Positions 16,406 to 23,191 of a stretch of 23,191 nucleotides of DNA are shown one piece after another; positions within the stretch are counted from its first letter, which is position 1, and the number at the start of each line of letters is the position of its first letter. Location of the stretch: assembly GCA_964431655.1 (NCBI GenBank), contig CAYSKJ010000034.1:1-23191 (forward strand), in the 5' to 3' direction. The position numbers were made by a program, and so were the translations under genes. Origin of the DNA: CAYMEV01 sp964431655 [NCBI: uncultured bacterium] (lineage in GTDB: Bacteria > CAYMEV01). The notes under the pieces are model-generated. The model was not told the origin of the DNA and did not search any database. It saw only the letters and a program-made list of their open reading frames with translations.

Positions 16406-17306
16406 CGGCATTCTCTTTATCGATAAAGAGATTTATTTTACGACTTTTGACATTATACGCCGGATAAAGAAAAATATAAAAGACAGGGTTAAAATTGGCC
16501 ATGCCGGAACCCTTGACCCGATTGCCACAGGCCTGGTTGTGGTCCTTCTCGGCAAGGCGACAAGGATTGCTGATATTTTCCATTGTTTTCCCAAAACCTA
16601 CCGGGCAGTCTTTGAGTTCGGAATTAAAAGCAACACCGATGACATAACGGGGGAAGTAATGGAACAATGTCCCCGCAATATTGATATAACCCGGGGTGAA
16701 ATGCTGGATATCCTGAAGGGCTTCAAGGGGATATACCTTACAAAACCCCCGGTTTTTTCCGCTAAAAAAATTAAGGGCAGGCCTGCTTATGAATATGCAC
16801 GGAAAAACATTGATATAGAGATGAAGGATACCCAGAGCATCATTTATGATTCCCGCCTGATTAATGTGCGGGGCAGGCAAGTGGAACTTGAGTTCACTGT
16901 ATCCAAGGGGACCTATATAAGAAGCATAGCAAGGGATATGGGCGATAAAACCGGCTATGGCTGTGTGATGAAAGAGCTGAGAAGAACATCCATAGGTAAT
17001 TTTTCTGTTGATGACGCATTATTGCAGGGAGATATCTCAGAGTCTGCTGTCGCCTCACAAATTCTTGGTATAAATGAGGTACTGTATCCCTACTGCACAA
17101 ATCATATAGACTATAAGACACTCACGGGAAAACTGTCTTTTCCAGAAGAGCAGTGCTGTGCATTACCGCCCTTGTCATGGGGACAGGACTCAAGTTTTTT
17201 CATAGTGGGGGACAGGAAATCTACTGTCCTGATGGTAATAAGAAAGGACAGGGATGACACCTGCAGGGTTCTGTACAAAGATGATAACAGGCTTGCTGCT
17301 GTATAA
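16389..17306 (+). CDS. truB: tRNA pseudouridine(55) synthase TruB
   Basis: Makes pseudouridine 55 in the T-loop of tRNAs. About 305 residues from the ATG at 16389, where MQDSINGILFIDKE matches the family start (NGxLxIDKP); the usual KP..MTSF is here KEIYFTTF. An in-frame TTG at 16377 would add four residues. The catalytic aspartate is D43 in GHAGTLDPIATGLV. KPPVFSAKKIKGRPAYEYARK and TYIRSIARDMG are further conserved blocks. The C-terminal part (about 215-305) is divergent and I cannot confirm a PUA domain. It overlaps rbfA by 17 bases, and its stop shares one base with the uppP start (TAATG). Confidence 0.94.
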   Translation: MQDSINGILFIDKEIYFTTFDIIRRIKKNIKDRVKIGHAGTLDPIATGLVVVLLGKATRIADIFHCFPKTYRAVFEFGIKSNTDDITGEVMEQCPRNIDITRGEMLDILKGFKGIYLTKPPVFSAKKIKGRPAYEYARKNIDIEMKDTQSIIYDSRLINVRGRQVELEFTVSKGTYIRSIARDMGDKTGYGCVMKELRRTSIGNFSVDDALLQGDISESAVASQILGINEVLYPYCTNHIDYKTLTGKLSFPEEQCCALPPLSWGQDSSFFIVGDRKSTVLMVIRKDRDDTCRVLYKDDNRLAAV

Positions 17307-18190
17307 TGTCATTAACTGAGGCTATAATCCTGGGAATCCTGCAGGGGTTTACTGAATTTCTTCCGGTAAGCAGTTCCGGACATCTTGTTATTATTGAGCA
17401 CCTCATGGGTGTAAAACAGAAGGGCATTGCCTTTGAGGTCTTTTTGCATTTTGGAACTCTCTTTGCTGTGTTCTATGTTTTCCGGCGTGATGTCCTCGAA
17501 CTTGCTGCAGATCTTTACCGTATTCCTGTAAAAATCCTTAAAAACAGATCCGGGGATGAAAAAAAGAGTGGCAATCTGCTTATAATGCTGATAATAGCAA
17601 CCATAGTTACCGGAATAATCGCCGTTCCCCTGAAAAGCTCCTTTGCCATTCTCTATGAAAAACCTGAAATTGCAGGTATAATGCTGGTTTTTACCGGCTT
17701 GATACTCATATATGCTTCTGTAATTAAAAAGGGTTTGAAAAGCGAAAATCAGATAAAAGTCTCAGACAGCCTGATAATAGGGTTGTGTCAGTGTATTGCC
17801 ATAATACCGGGAATCTCCAGGAGCGGTGCAACCGTAACAGGTTCCCTGGCCCGGGGTCTTGACCGGGAGACCGCCTTCAGATTCAGCTTCCTGCTTAGCA
17901 TTCCGGCTATTCTGGGTGCTTTTATTATGGAAATAAAGGGTATTATGATCGCAGGAATGGATACGGGCCTTATTCTACCCTATTTTGCCGGGACATTATC
18001 TGCAGCCTTTTCAGGTATACTGGCGATAAGGATTTTTAAATGGATGCTGGACAGGAACAAGCTCGTGTACTTTGCTGTATACTGTATAGTTGCGGGGATA
18101 ATTTCTTCACTCTTTTTTCTTTTATTATATAATACCCAAGGTCATTTACTTGGATTTATTTACCATGCAAAGGAAGGGATAATCATATGA
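17306..18190 (+). CDS. uppP: Undecaprenyl-diphosphate phosphatase UppP (BacA)
   Basis: Integral membrane enzyme that dephosphorylates undecaprenyl diphosphate to recycle the lipid carrier for peptidoglycan and other surface polymers; overproduction gives bacitracin resistance. At 294 residues it has about eight hydrophobic segments and both signature loops: GFTEFLPVSSSGH (E17, S22-S24, H26) and PGISRSGATVTGSLARGLDR (R172). It starts on the last base of the truB stop with no clear ribosome site, suggesting coupling, and its own stop overlaps the next gene by four bases (ATGA). Placement between translation genes and a GDP-mannose pair fits a mixed growth operon. Confidence 0.95.
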   Translation: MSLTEAIILGILQGFTEFLPVSSSGHLVIIEHLMGVKQKGIAFEVFLHFGTLFAVFYVFRRDVLELAADLYRIPVKILKNRSGDEKKSGNLLIMLIIATIVTGIIAVPLKSSFAILYEKPEIAGIMLVFTGLILIYASVIKKGLKSENQIKVSDSLIIGLCQCIAIIPGISRSGATVTGSLARGLDRETAFRFSFLLSIPAILGAFIMEIKGIMIAGMDTGLILPYFAGTLSAAFSGILAIRIFKWMLDRNKLVYFAVYCIVAGIISSLFFLLLYNTQGHLLGFIYHAKEGIII

Positions 18191-18540
18191 AAGCAGTCGA
18201 AACGCCGTGGGGCAGTTATGAGGTGTTATACGAAGACAGCAGTTATAAGGTAAAAAGAATTATTATAAAACCAGATAAGAGGATAAGCCTCCAGTACCAT
18301 AAATACCGCAATGAGCACTGGTTTGTTGTTGAGGGTTCAGGGATGGCTACTCTCGGTGAGAAGGAAATTATGCTGAAAAAGGGGGATTCGCTGAATATCC
18401 TTAAAGAGCAGAACCACAGGATTCACAATACCGACAGGAAAAAGGCTCTCGCATTTATTGAGGTTCAGACGGGCACATACCTGGAGGAGGATGACATTGT
18501 CCGCCTTCATGATGATTTCAACCGTGCGGGAAGGTGCTGA
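18187..18540 (+). CDS. Stand-alone mannose-6-phosphate isomerase-type cupin
   Basis: A 117-residue single cupin matching the C-terminal isomerase domain of bifunctional ManC/AlgA-type enzymes (type II phosphomannose isomerase), which interconvert fructose-6-P and mannose-6-P. The conserved run is RISLQYHKYRNEHWFVVEGSG with metal-binding H and E positions, then GDSLNILKEQNHRIHN and the terminal FIEVQTGTYLEEDDIVRLHDDFNR, typical of this domain. It overlaps uppP by four bases and lies one base upstream of the guanylyltransferase gene, so the two halves of the usual fusion are separate here and in reversed order. Catalysis by the isolated domain is inferred; a purely regulatory or partner role is possible. 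Confidence 0.87.
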   Translation: MKAVETPWGSYEVLYEDSSYKVKRIIIKPDKRISLQYHKYRNEHWFVVEGSGMATLGEKEIMLKKGDSLNILKEQNHRIHNTDRKKALAFIEVQTGTYLEEDDIVRLHDDFNRAGRC

Positions 18541-18541
18541 A

Positions 18542-19576
18542 ATGAATACCCTGTTTTTTGTTATGGCCGGTGGTGCCGGAACAAGGTTCTGGCCACTGAG
18601 CACGAAAAATATGCCCAAGCAGTTCCTCTGCCTGTTTGATGGGAAAAGCCTTCTGGAGATGACGCTGAACAGAATAAGCAGGCATTTTGACAGAAATGAT
18701 ATATATATCCTTACCAGAGAGTCCTATATAAACCATATCACTAATAATTACAGCATACCCCCGGAACATATCCTGGGTGAAAAGTATCCCAGGGATACCT
18801 CAGCATCCGTTGCTATCGCAGTATATTACAGCCTTAAGATTGCACAGGACCCTGTATGCGTAATACTGCCTTCCGACCATATTATAGAGACCCCCCTGGA
18901 TTTTTATAATGATCTGGCCAGGATATTTGAAGATCTTAATTGCAGGGATGGTATCTTTACCCTGGGGATAAAACCGTCTTATCCGGCAACAGGCTATGGC
19001 TACCTTGAACTGGAAGGCCAAAGCGGGCAAAACCAGCTGTGCCGTGTGGTCTCTTTCCGTGAGAAACCTGATTTATCAAAGGCTTCAGCATATATAGAAA
19101 GCGGGAATTTCCTCTGGAACAGCGGGATATTCATCTTCAGGGCTCAGACCATGGCAAAGTACATTGAGGAGTTTCTGCCCACCCACCTTAAAATAAGGGA
19201 TGCTTTCGAATCCAGTGATTATTACAGCAAACTGGGCGAGGTTCTTTACAGCCTGCCGAGGATAAGCATTGACTATGCGGTTATGGAAAAACTGCAAAAC
19301 ATATACACCCTGCCTGCATCCTTTGCCTGGAATGACATGGGCGGATGGCTTTCCCTGGCCGGCTATCTCCAGGGTGATAAGAACGGCAACTATTTCAATA
19401 ACAGTATCCACCTTCTCGATGCAAAGAATAATATTGCCTATTCGGAGGACAGGGATGAAGATATTGTGCTTGTGGGAGTGAATGACCTGGTGGTGGTCAG
19501 GGCTGACAGGAAAACACTGGTAATTCATAAGGACCATATGGAAGATATGAAGAAGATCACCGAACTTTTTAACTGA
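18542..19576 (+). CDS. manC: Mannose-1-phosphate guanylyltransferase
   Basis: Nucleotidyltransferase that makes GDP-mannose from mannose-1-P and GTP. The signature MAGGAGTRFWPLS (8-20) with PKQF just after, the block EKYPRDTSASVAIA, ILPSDHII, FREKPDL and GNFLWNSGIFIF are all family landmarks, and ISIDYAVMEK with FAWNDMGGW completes the active site. At 344 residues it is the monofunctional length; the isomerase domain that often follows in ManC/AlgA is encoded by the gene just upstream. The ATG at 18542 has GAAGG about eight bases before it and begins one base after the cupin stop. The product would feed mannosylated glycans, GDP-fucose or similar sugars. Confidence 0.92.
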   Translation: MNTLFFVMAGGAGTRFWPLSTKNMPKQFLCLFDGKSLLEMTLNRISRHFDRNDIYILTRESYINHITNNYSIPPEHILGEKYPRDTSASVAIAVYYSLKIAQDPVCVILPSDHIIETPLDFYNDLARIFEDLNCRDGIFTLGIKPSYPATGYGYLELEGQSGQNQLCRVVSFREKPDLSKASAYIESGNFLWNSGIFIFRAQTMAKYIEEFLPTHLKIRDAFESSDYYSKLGEVLYSLPRISIDYAVMEKLQNIYTLPASFAWNDMGGWLSLAGYLQGDKNGNYFNNSIHLLDAKNNIAYSEDRDEDIVLVGVNDLVVVRADRKTLVIHKDHMEDMKKITELFN

Positions 19577-19587
19577 GGGAGCTGGAG

Positions 19588-20646
19588 ATGGGCAAAAGGA
19601 TAAGACTGGCCGTGATATTCGGCGGGAGGTCCGCAGAGCATAAAATATCCCTTTTATCGTCAGTAAGTGTGATAAACACCCTTGACAGAACCAGGTATGA
19701 TATAGTAAGGATAGGCATAGACCCTCAGGGTCAATGGTTTTTTTACCCGGGAGATTATCTGTGGGATGAGGATGACCCTGCAAAAGTCAGACTCAGGGAT
19801 GATGGCATAAGCATTGCTCTCGCCCCCGGAACAGGAAGAATGCAGATATTTGACCTTTCCCGAAACAGGGAAATAAAGCCCGTGGATGCTGTATTTCCGG
19901 TTCTGCACGGTCCCTATGGCGAGGATGGCACCATGCAGGGGCTCTTAAAGATCATGGGTGTCCCCTTTGTGGGTTGCGATGTACTGGGATCTGCCCTGTG
20001 CATGGATAAGGTGGTGGCAAAAAAGATTCTTCAGCACGAAGGCATACCTACCCCTGCCTTTCTGTCCTTCCTTAAAAACCAGAAAGAATCCATAAGATTT
20101 GAGGATATATGCTCTAAACTGGGGATGACAGTCTTTGTCAAGCCTGCTAATCTGGGAAGCTCAGTAGGAATAAACAGGGTAAATTCAGAAGGGAGTTTAA
20201 TATACGCCCTGGAAACCGCCTTTAAGTATGATAATAAGATTATTATTGAAGAAGCTGTGCCCGGAAGGGAAATAGAGTGCTCCGTCCTTGGAAATGACAG
20301 ACTCACGGCATCGGTTCCGGGAGAGATAGTAGTAAGGGACGATTTCTACAGCTACAAGGCCAAGTATCTTGATGAGAACGGTGCCCTGCTGCTGTTTCCA
20401 GCCAGCCTGGAGCCTGAAATTACGGCAAGGGTACAGGAGCTTGCAAAAAGAGCATACAGGGCTTTATCCTGCCGTGGTATGGCCAGGGTTGATTTTTTCC
20501 TGAAAGAAGACGGGACCGTTCTTGTAAATGAATTGAACACCATCCCCGGATTTACCCGGATAAGCATGTATCCCAGGCTTATGGAGCTTAGCGGGGTCCC
20601 CTACCGTGAACTGCTGGACAGGCTGATTGAGCTTGGATTTGAGTAA
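19588..20646 (+). CDS. ddl: D-alanine--D-alanine ligase
   Basis: ATP-grasp ligase joining two D-Ala for peptidoglycan precursors, 352 residues. Motifs: FGGRSAEHKISLLS with catalytic E17, HGPYGEDGTMQGLL, CMDKVVAKKIL, VKPANLGSSVGI (the catalytic Ser loop), EEAVPGREIECSVLG, the omega-loop DDFYSYKAKYLDE with tyrosines as in D-Ala-specific enzymes, and ARVDFFLKEDG with VLVNELNTIPGFT for metal binding. Nothing suggests a D-Lac (VanA-type) enzyme. GAGGGAG and GGAG precede the ATG, 11 bases after the guanylyltransferase gene. Its 3' end overlaps the convergent ksgA gene by 59 bases, and a strong hairpin starts six bases after its stop. It is the last gene of the plus-strand run. Confidence 0.95.
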   Translation: MGKRIRLAVIFGGRSAEHKISLLSSVSVINTLDRTRYDIVRIGIDPQGQWFFYPGDYLWDEDDPAKVRLRDDGISIALAPGTGRMQIFDLSRNREIKPVDAVFPVLHGPYGEDGTMQGLLKIMGVPFVGCDVLGSALCMDKVVAKKILQHEGIPTPAFLSFLKNQKESIRFEDICSKLGMTVFVKPANLGSSVGINRVNSEGSLIYALETAFKYDNKIIIEEAVPGREIECSVLGNDRLTASVPGEIVVRDDFYSYKAKYLDENGALLLFPASLEPEITARVQELAKRAYRALSCRGMARVDFFLKEDGTVLVNELNTIPGFTRISMYPRLMELSGVPYRELLDRLIELGFE

Positions 20647-21397
20647 AAAGGGCCAGGTATTCTTCCGGAGATACCTGGTGAGGGCGCATTTGTGAAAGTC
20701 TGCCTTTTTCGCCCTCAATTATCCTTAATGCGGGGATATTGGAACGGAGCTTCTTTCTTTTCTGAGAAAAGGCCCTTTTCACAAAACCGTAAAATTCCTG
20801 CTCTTCTTTCTCATTCCTGAAATATACCTTATTAACGGGAACTAGATGAACCAGTTCTGAATACACTTCAGGTTTCGGCTTAAATACTGAAGGCGGAAGG
20901 GTGAACAGGCTTTTAACCCTGCAATGAAGCTGTGTGAACACCGATATGAACCCATAATTGCTGTCGTTTACCGGGGCTTTCAGCCGACGGGCGACCTCCC
21001 TCTGGAACATTAAAATATAGTTTCCGAACTGGGGGCGCTGTCTCAGGAGAAACTGCAGAATGGATGTGGATGCTGAATACGGGAGATTGGAAAAAAGCAG
21101 ATCATTTCCGCATACAGCATAATCATTCAGTTTTATGTCCCTTATGTCGGAGTTTATGATTACTGAGCCCGGAAGCCTGTTTTCAAGGTCTTTTATAAGT
21201 CTTTCATCCTTTTCTATCAGAACCAGGGGAAGTCTGCCTGCCAGCATCTCAGCTATGCGGCCCTCCCCCGGGCCGATATCAAATACCCTTTGCGGCTCAA
21301 GGCCAAGGATTATTCCTGCTATTTTTGCCATAATATTTCTATCGGTTAAAAAGTTCTGCCCAAGGCTTTTCTTGAAATAAAACCTGTTATTATCCAT
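20588..21397 (-). CDS. rsmA: 16S rRNA (adenine1518/1519-N6)-dimethyltransferase RsmA/KsgA
   Basis: SAM-dependent enzyme that dimethylates two adenines in helix 45 of 16S rRNA late in 30S maturation, 269 residues. KKSLGQNFLTD opens the protein, DIGPGEG (40-46) binds SAM, EKDERL follows, and NLPYSAS (104-110) is the catalytic motif IV. TLPPSVFKPKPEVYSELVHL and FSQKRKKLRSNI are typical of the C-terminal domain. The last 17 residues or so, after SPEEYLALFTQ, go beyond the usual end and lie over the ddl 3' end. No Shine-Dalgarno is seen; the candidate promoter places the transcript start at or next to the ATG. A truncated copy of its first 37 codons lies at the window end. Confidence 0.95.
   Translation of the reverse strand: MDNNRFYFKKSLGQNFLTDRNIMAKIAGIILGLEPQRVFDIGPGEGRIAEMLAGRLPLVLIEKDERLIKDLENRLPGSVIINSDIRDIKLNDYAVCGNDLLFSNLPYSASTSILQFLLRQRPQFGNYILMFQREVARRLKAPVNDSNYGFISVFTQLHCRVKSLFTLPPSVFKPKPEVYSELVHLVPVNKVYFRNEKEEQEFYGFVKRAFSQKRKKLRSNIPALRIIEGEKGRLSQMRPHQVSPEEYLALFTQIQAQSACPAVHGRGPR
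20653..20678. terminator. Perfect 8-bp hairpin after ddl, inside the ksgA 3' end
   Basis: CCAGGTAT (20653-20660) and ATACCTGG (20671-20678) pair fully around a 10-base loop. On the plus strand no T-tract follows. On the minus strand the stem is followed by CCCTTTTTAC, which looks like an intrinsic terminator but lies before the ksgA stop codon. Confidence 0.4.
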
Positions 21398-21444
21398 GAA
21401 ACAAAGTAATACAGGAAAAATAAATATTTTTCAATAATAATGCA
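21286..21444. repeat. 159-bp direct repeat, copy A (ksgA 5' end and promoter)
   Basis: Matches 23033-23191 base for base, offset 1747, without gaps; only five of 159 positions differ (21326, 21328, 21329, 21334, 21339). It covers the first 37 codons of ksgA, its start and its promoter. The last 105 bases are identical. Confidence 0.97.
21406..21434 (-). promoter_or_regulatory. Candidate ksgA promoter, possibly giving a leaderless mRNA
   Basis: Minus-strand TTGAAA (21429-21434) and TATTAC (21406-21411) lie 17 bases apart; only eight bases separate the -10 box from the ATG. Transcription would begin at or within a base or two of the start codon, in keeping with the missing ribosome site. The same promoter is repeated at 23153-23181. 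Confidence 0.45.
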
Positions 21445-21645
21445 GAATAATCAAAAGAGACTGCCCTATATCTCAAGTTATAAGGTTGATTCCAAGATCT
21501 TTTGCACTAATAGTATGTTAAAGAAAAGAGAAATCCTAAGGAAGCTTTTCTATAATTTTTGAAGGTTACCGTGACAGCTGGAAATTGTCCAAAAGACCCA
21601 GTAGCAGAGATAACAGGATAAATTTATAACCGCGTTAATTTTCAG

Positions 21646-22767
21646 CTAAAGCTTCCTCTGTCTATAATAATTTAAGAATCCAGCAAGAGATATTCCAGCT
21701 ATAAAAGCAATAGTGATATTAAATATTGGTGACATGATGCCTGTTAATAGCGTTATTATCAATGAATCCGTCTTAAGGCTGTGCTTCGCGAGTTCAAGTG
21801 CAACAAATACAAGAAGGGCTCCTATGACGCCATAGGGAATCAGGGCTAAAAAATCAGGACTTGCACAAAAAAGAGCGATTGGAAGGAGGATAATCCCGCT
21901 GATAATATTTGACATTCCTGTCCTTGCCCCAAATCGGTACTGGGCAGCGAGTCCCCCGACCCCATGGCACATCGGAAACCCGCCAAACGGTGCTGAAATG
22001 AGATTCATTATGCCTATGCTTTTTGCAAGCTTATCAGGGTCAATGTCCCTGTTGACAAGATCCTTCATCAGCAGTGATGTCGCGAGGATAGAGTTTGTTA
22101 TAGTAAGGGGAGCCTGAGGGATTGTAAGAAGCCATCCTCCTTGTATAAAATCATAGAATGAAGGGATACTGAAAACCGGCTTTGAAATAAAATCAAAGTC
22201 AGGAATCCCGAACATAATAAAGCCGGTCAATGTCCCGAAAATCAGTATAAATAAGGCAGAGATGTCGGGTATATTATAAAATCTTTTAGCCATCATAAAA
22301 ACTAATAAGATACATATGCAGATCCCTGCTATAATATAATCCGGGGATATAAACCTTATGGAAGTCCTTATCAGGATGAGAGCCAAACCCAGTTGTATGC
22401 CTCTCACGGCGCTGTTTGGTACTATTCCTTTTATTCTTTTCATTTGATTTAGGTATCCAAGCAATAAAAAGAGGATGCCTATGATTATCCCTGATGCCTT
22501 GATTTGATCAGCACCCAATCCACCGGCAATAACCACAGCCCCAATGACTTTCATGGGTTCTACAGGAACAGGCATTTTGAAATATAATCCGGTAATCACA
22601 TACCAGAAGCTGAAAAATAGCAGGATATAGCCCGGATTTACATCTGAAACAACAGCTACACCAATTATAATCGGAATAAGGGTGCCGAAATCACCTACTG
22701 CACCTGATATTTCCTCTAAATTCAGCCGGAAATCGGGATATCTGCCCAAATTTTCATTAACTTGCAT
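21646..22767 (-). CDS. MOT1-type molybdate/sulfate transporter (SulP-like)
   Basis: Polytopic membrane protein of the MOT1 branch of the sulfate permease superfamily, known for molybdate uptake in plants and algae and found in many bacteria. Family blocks are EISGAVGDFGTLIPIIIGV, KMPVPVEPMKVIGAVVIAGG, PNSAVRGIQLGLALIL, TIPQAPLTITNSILATSLL and FPMCHGVGGLAAQYRFGARTG. About ten hydrophobic helices are visible. From the ATG at 22767 the protein has 373 residues. An in-frame TTG at 22827 would add 20 hydrophobic residues, but it overlaps a perfect minus-strand TATAAT (22827-22832) that would start transcription downstream of it, so I prefer the ATG; neither has a Shine-Dalgarno. The DNA looks more AT-rich than neighbouring genes and lies between the two ksgA repeats, which suggests acquisition by insertion. 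Confidence 0.85.
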   Translation of the reverse strand: MQVNENLGRYPDFRLNLEEISGAVGDFGTLIPIIIGVAVVSDVNPGYILLFFSFWYVITGLYFKMPVPVEPMKVIGAVVIAGGLGADQIKASGIIIGILFLLLGYLNQMKRIKGIVPNSAVRGIQLGLALILIRTSIRFISPDYIIAGICICILLVFMMAKRFYNIPDISALFILIFGTLTGFIMFGIPDFDFISKPVFSIPSFYDFIQGGWLLTIPQAPLTITNSILATSLLMKDLVNRDIDPDKLAKSIGIMNLISAPFGGFPMCHGVGGLAAQYRFGARTGMSNIISGIILLPIALFCASPDFLALIPYGVIGALLVFVALELAKHSLKTDSLIITLLTGIMSPIFNITIAFIAGISLAGFLNYYRQRKL

Positions 22768-22826
22768 AAAATCTGGCCATAAATTCAAAAAAAATAGAAT
22801 CAGGCCGGCAATTGCCTGTATAACCA

Positions 22827-22832
22827 ATTATA
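22827..22832 (-). promoter_or_regulatory. Candidate -10 box for the MOT1-type transporter
   Basis: Perfect TATAAT on the minus strand. The hexamer 17 bases upstream (CTGATT) is a poor -35. A start near 22820 would leave a leader of about 50 bases before the ATG at 22767. Confidence 0.3.
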
Positions 22833-22973
22833 TAATGAATCAGCTTGATAATCAGTAAATAAATTTCCTTGCTTATTCTGCATCGGCTATGTCAAAATAT
22901 GTCTGTTGATTTTTTTCCACGCATCCTCAGTTGCCCTCGATAAAAAAAGAAACATACCAGATACAGTAAGGCA

Positions 22974-23144
22974 CTATATGATCAAATCCCGCCAATGCCT
23001 AACATTTGTATCATTGATTCTTGACATTCCTGCCCTTTGCGGCTCAAGGCCAAGGATTATTCCTGCTATTTTGGAAATAAAATTTTTATCGGTTAAAAAG
23101 TTCTGCCCAAGGCTTTTCTTGAAATAAAACCTGTTATTATCCAT
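22974..23144 (-). pseudogene. Truncated duplicate of the ksgA 5' end
   Basis: Minus-strand reading frame of 56 codons whose first 37 residues copy KsgA (KKSLGQNFLTD, IAGIILGLEPQR), with changes R20K, I22F, M23I and A24S. After R37 it leaves the homology and runs into unrelated sequence (AGMSRINDTNV) to a TAG. It has no SAM-binding or catalytic motif and cannot be a methyltransferase. The ksgA promoter is duplicated upstream, so it may be transcribed toward the transporter gene. The rest of the 22828-23032 gap holds no other gene that I can support. Confidence 0.8.
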
Positions 23145-23191
23145 GAAACAAAGTAATACAGGAAAAATAAATATTTTTCAATAATAATGCA
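23033..23191. repeat. 159-bp direct repeat, copy B, reaching the window edge
   Basis: Same sequence and orientation as 21286-21444 with five clustered differences. It is cut by the end of the window, so its full length is unknown. Together the copies flank about 1.6 kb containing the transporter gene. Confidence 0.97.

Noticed and set aside
21522-21657. Weak hairpin AGAAAAG/CTTTTCT (21522-21551) and 10-base inverted repeat AGGAAGCTTT/AAAGCTTCCT (21539-21548, 21648-21657) between ksgA and the transporter gene
   Set aside because: AT-rich, long loop or contains a self-palindromic core, no good T-tract; probably chance, and not terminal repeats of a mobile element since no transposase is present.
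22890-22895. Perfect minus-strand TTGACA upstream of the transporter gene
   Set aside because: No -10-like hexamer lies 16-18 bases downstream.
22906-23127. Plus-strand reading frame of 73 codons near the window end
   Set aside because: Its second half is the antisense of the ksgA repeat and the first half has no start signal; a similar antisense frame over ksgA exists at 21135-21380. Their shared C-terminus is explained by the DNA repeat.

Overview
The window is bacterial chromosome: tightly packed, low-to-moderate GC, with arginine written mostly as AGG/AGA and isoleucine often as ATA. I see no rRNA, tRNA, CRISPR array, transposase or phage gene. The lineage is uncertain. The cluster rimP-nusA-infB-rbfA-truB lacks the ylxR and L7Ae-like genes that usually sit between nusA and infB in Bacilli and Clostridia, and NusA carries a C-terminal helix-hairpin-helix domain. 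That points away from typical Firmicutes, perhaps to Spirochaetota or a candidate phylum, but this is inference.

Region by region. (1) 1-2161, plus strand: the 3' part of an ABC-2 export permease and a cation diffusion facilitator. (2) 2139-3677, minus: a ComM/YifB AAA+ ATPase whose 3' end overlaps the facilitator gene. (3) 3872-4717, plus: a PP2C-type Ser/Thr phosphatase, separated by a hairpin from a convergent, exported ComEA-like DNA-binding peptide (4761-5036). (4) 5159-7218, minus: a two-gene operon of an enolase-superfamily epimerase/racemase and a DUF1611/DgcN protein, probably for D-glutamate or muropeptide metabolism. (5) 7406-12049, plus: ketoreductase, ketosynthase, a ketosynthase-like protein that has lost all three catalytic residues, ispG, and a lone receiver-domain response regulator. 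The genes are coupled or closely spaced. (6) 12071-20646, plus: a strong promoter and a leader with an attenuator-like hairpin, then rimP-nusA-infB-rbfA-truB-uppP, a stand-alone mannose-6-phosphate isomerase cupin, mannose-1-phosphate guanylyltransferase and D-Ala-D-Ala ligase. Most junctions overlap or are separated by one to three bases. (7) 20588-23191, minus: ksgA/rsmA, a MOT1-type molybdate/sulfate transporter, and at the window edge a second, truncated copy of the ksgA 5' end with its promoter.

The genes support translation and ribosome maturation (rimP, nusA, infB, rbfA, truB, ksgA), cell-envelope precursors (uppP, ddl, GDP-mannose, perhaps D-Glu salvage), isoprenoid supply (ispG) and a small fatty-acyl or polyketide-like module. 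The observations most worth following are the catalytically dead ketosynthase partner, the rimP leader with its duplicated AAAAGGAGGG element, and the 159-bp ksgA repeat flanking the transporter, whose only differences are five clustered amino-acid-changing substitutions.
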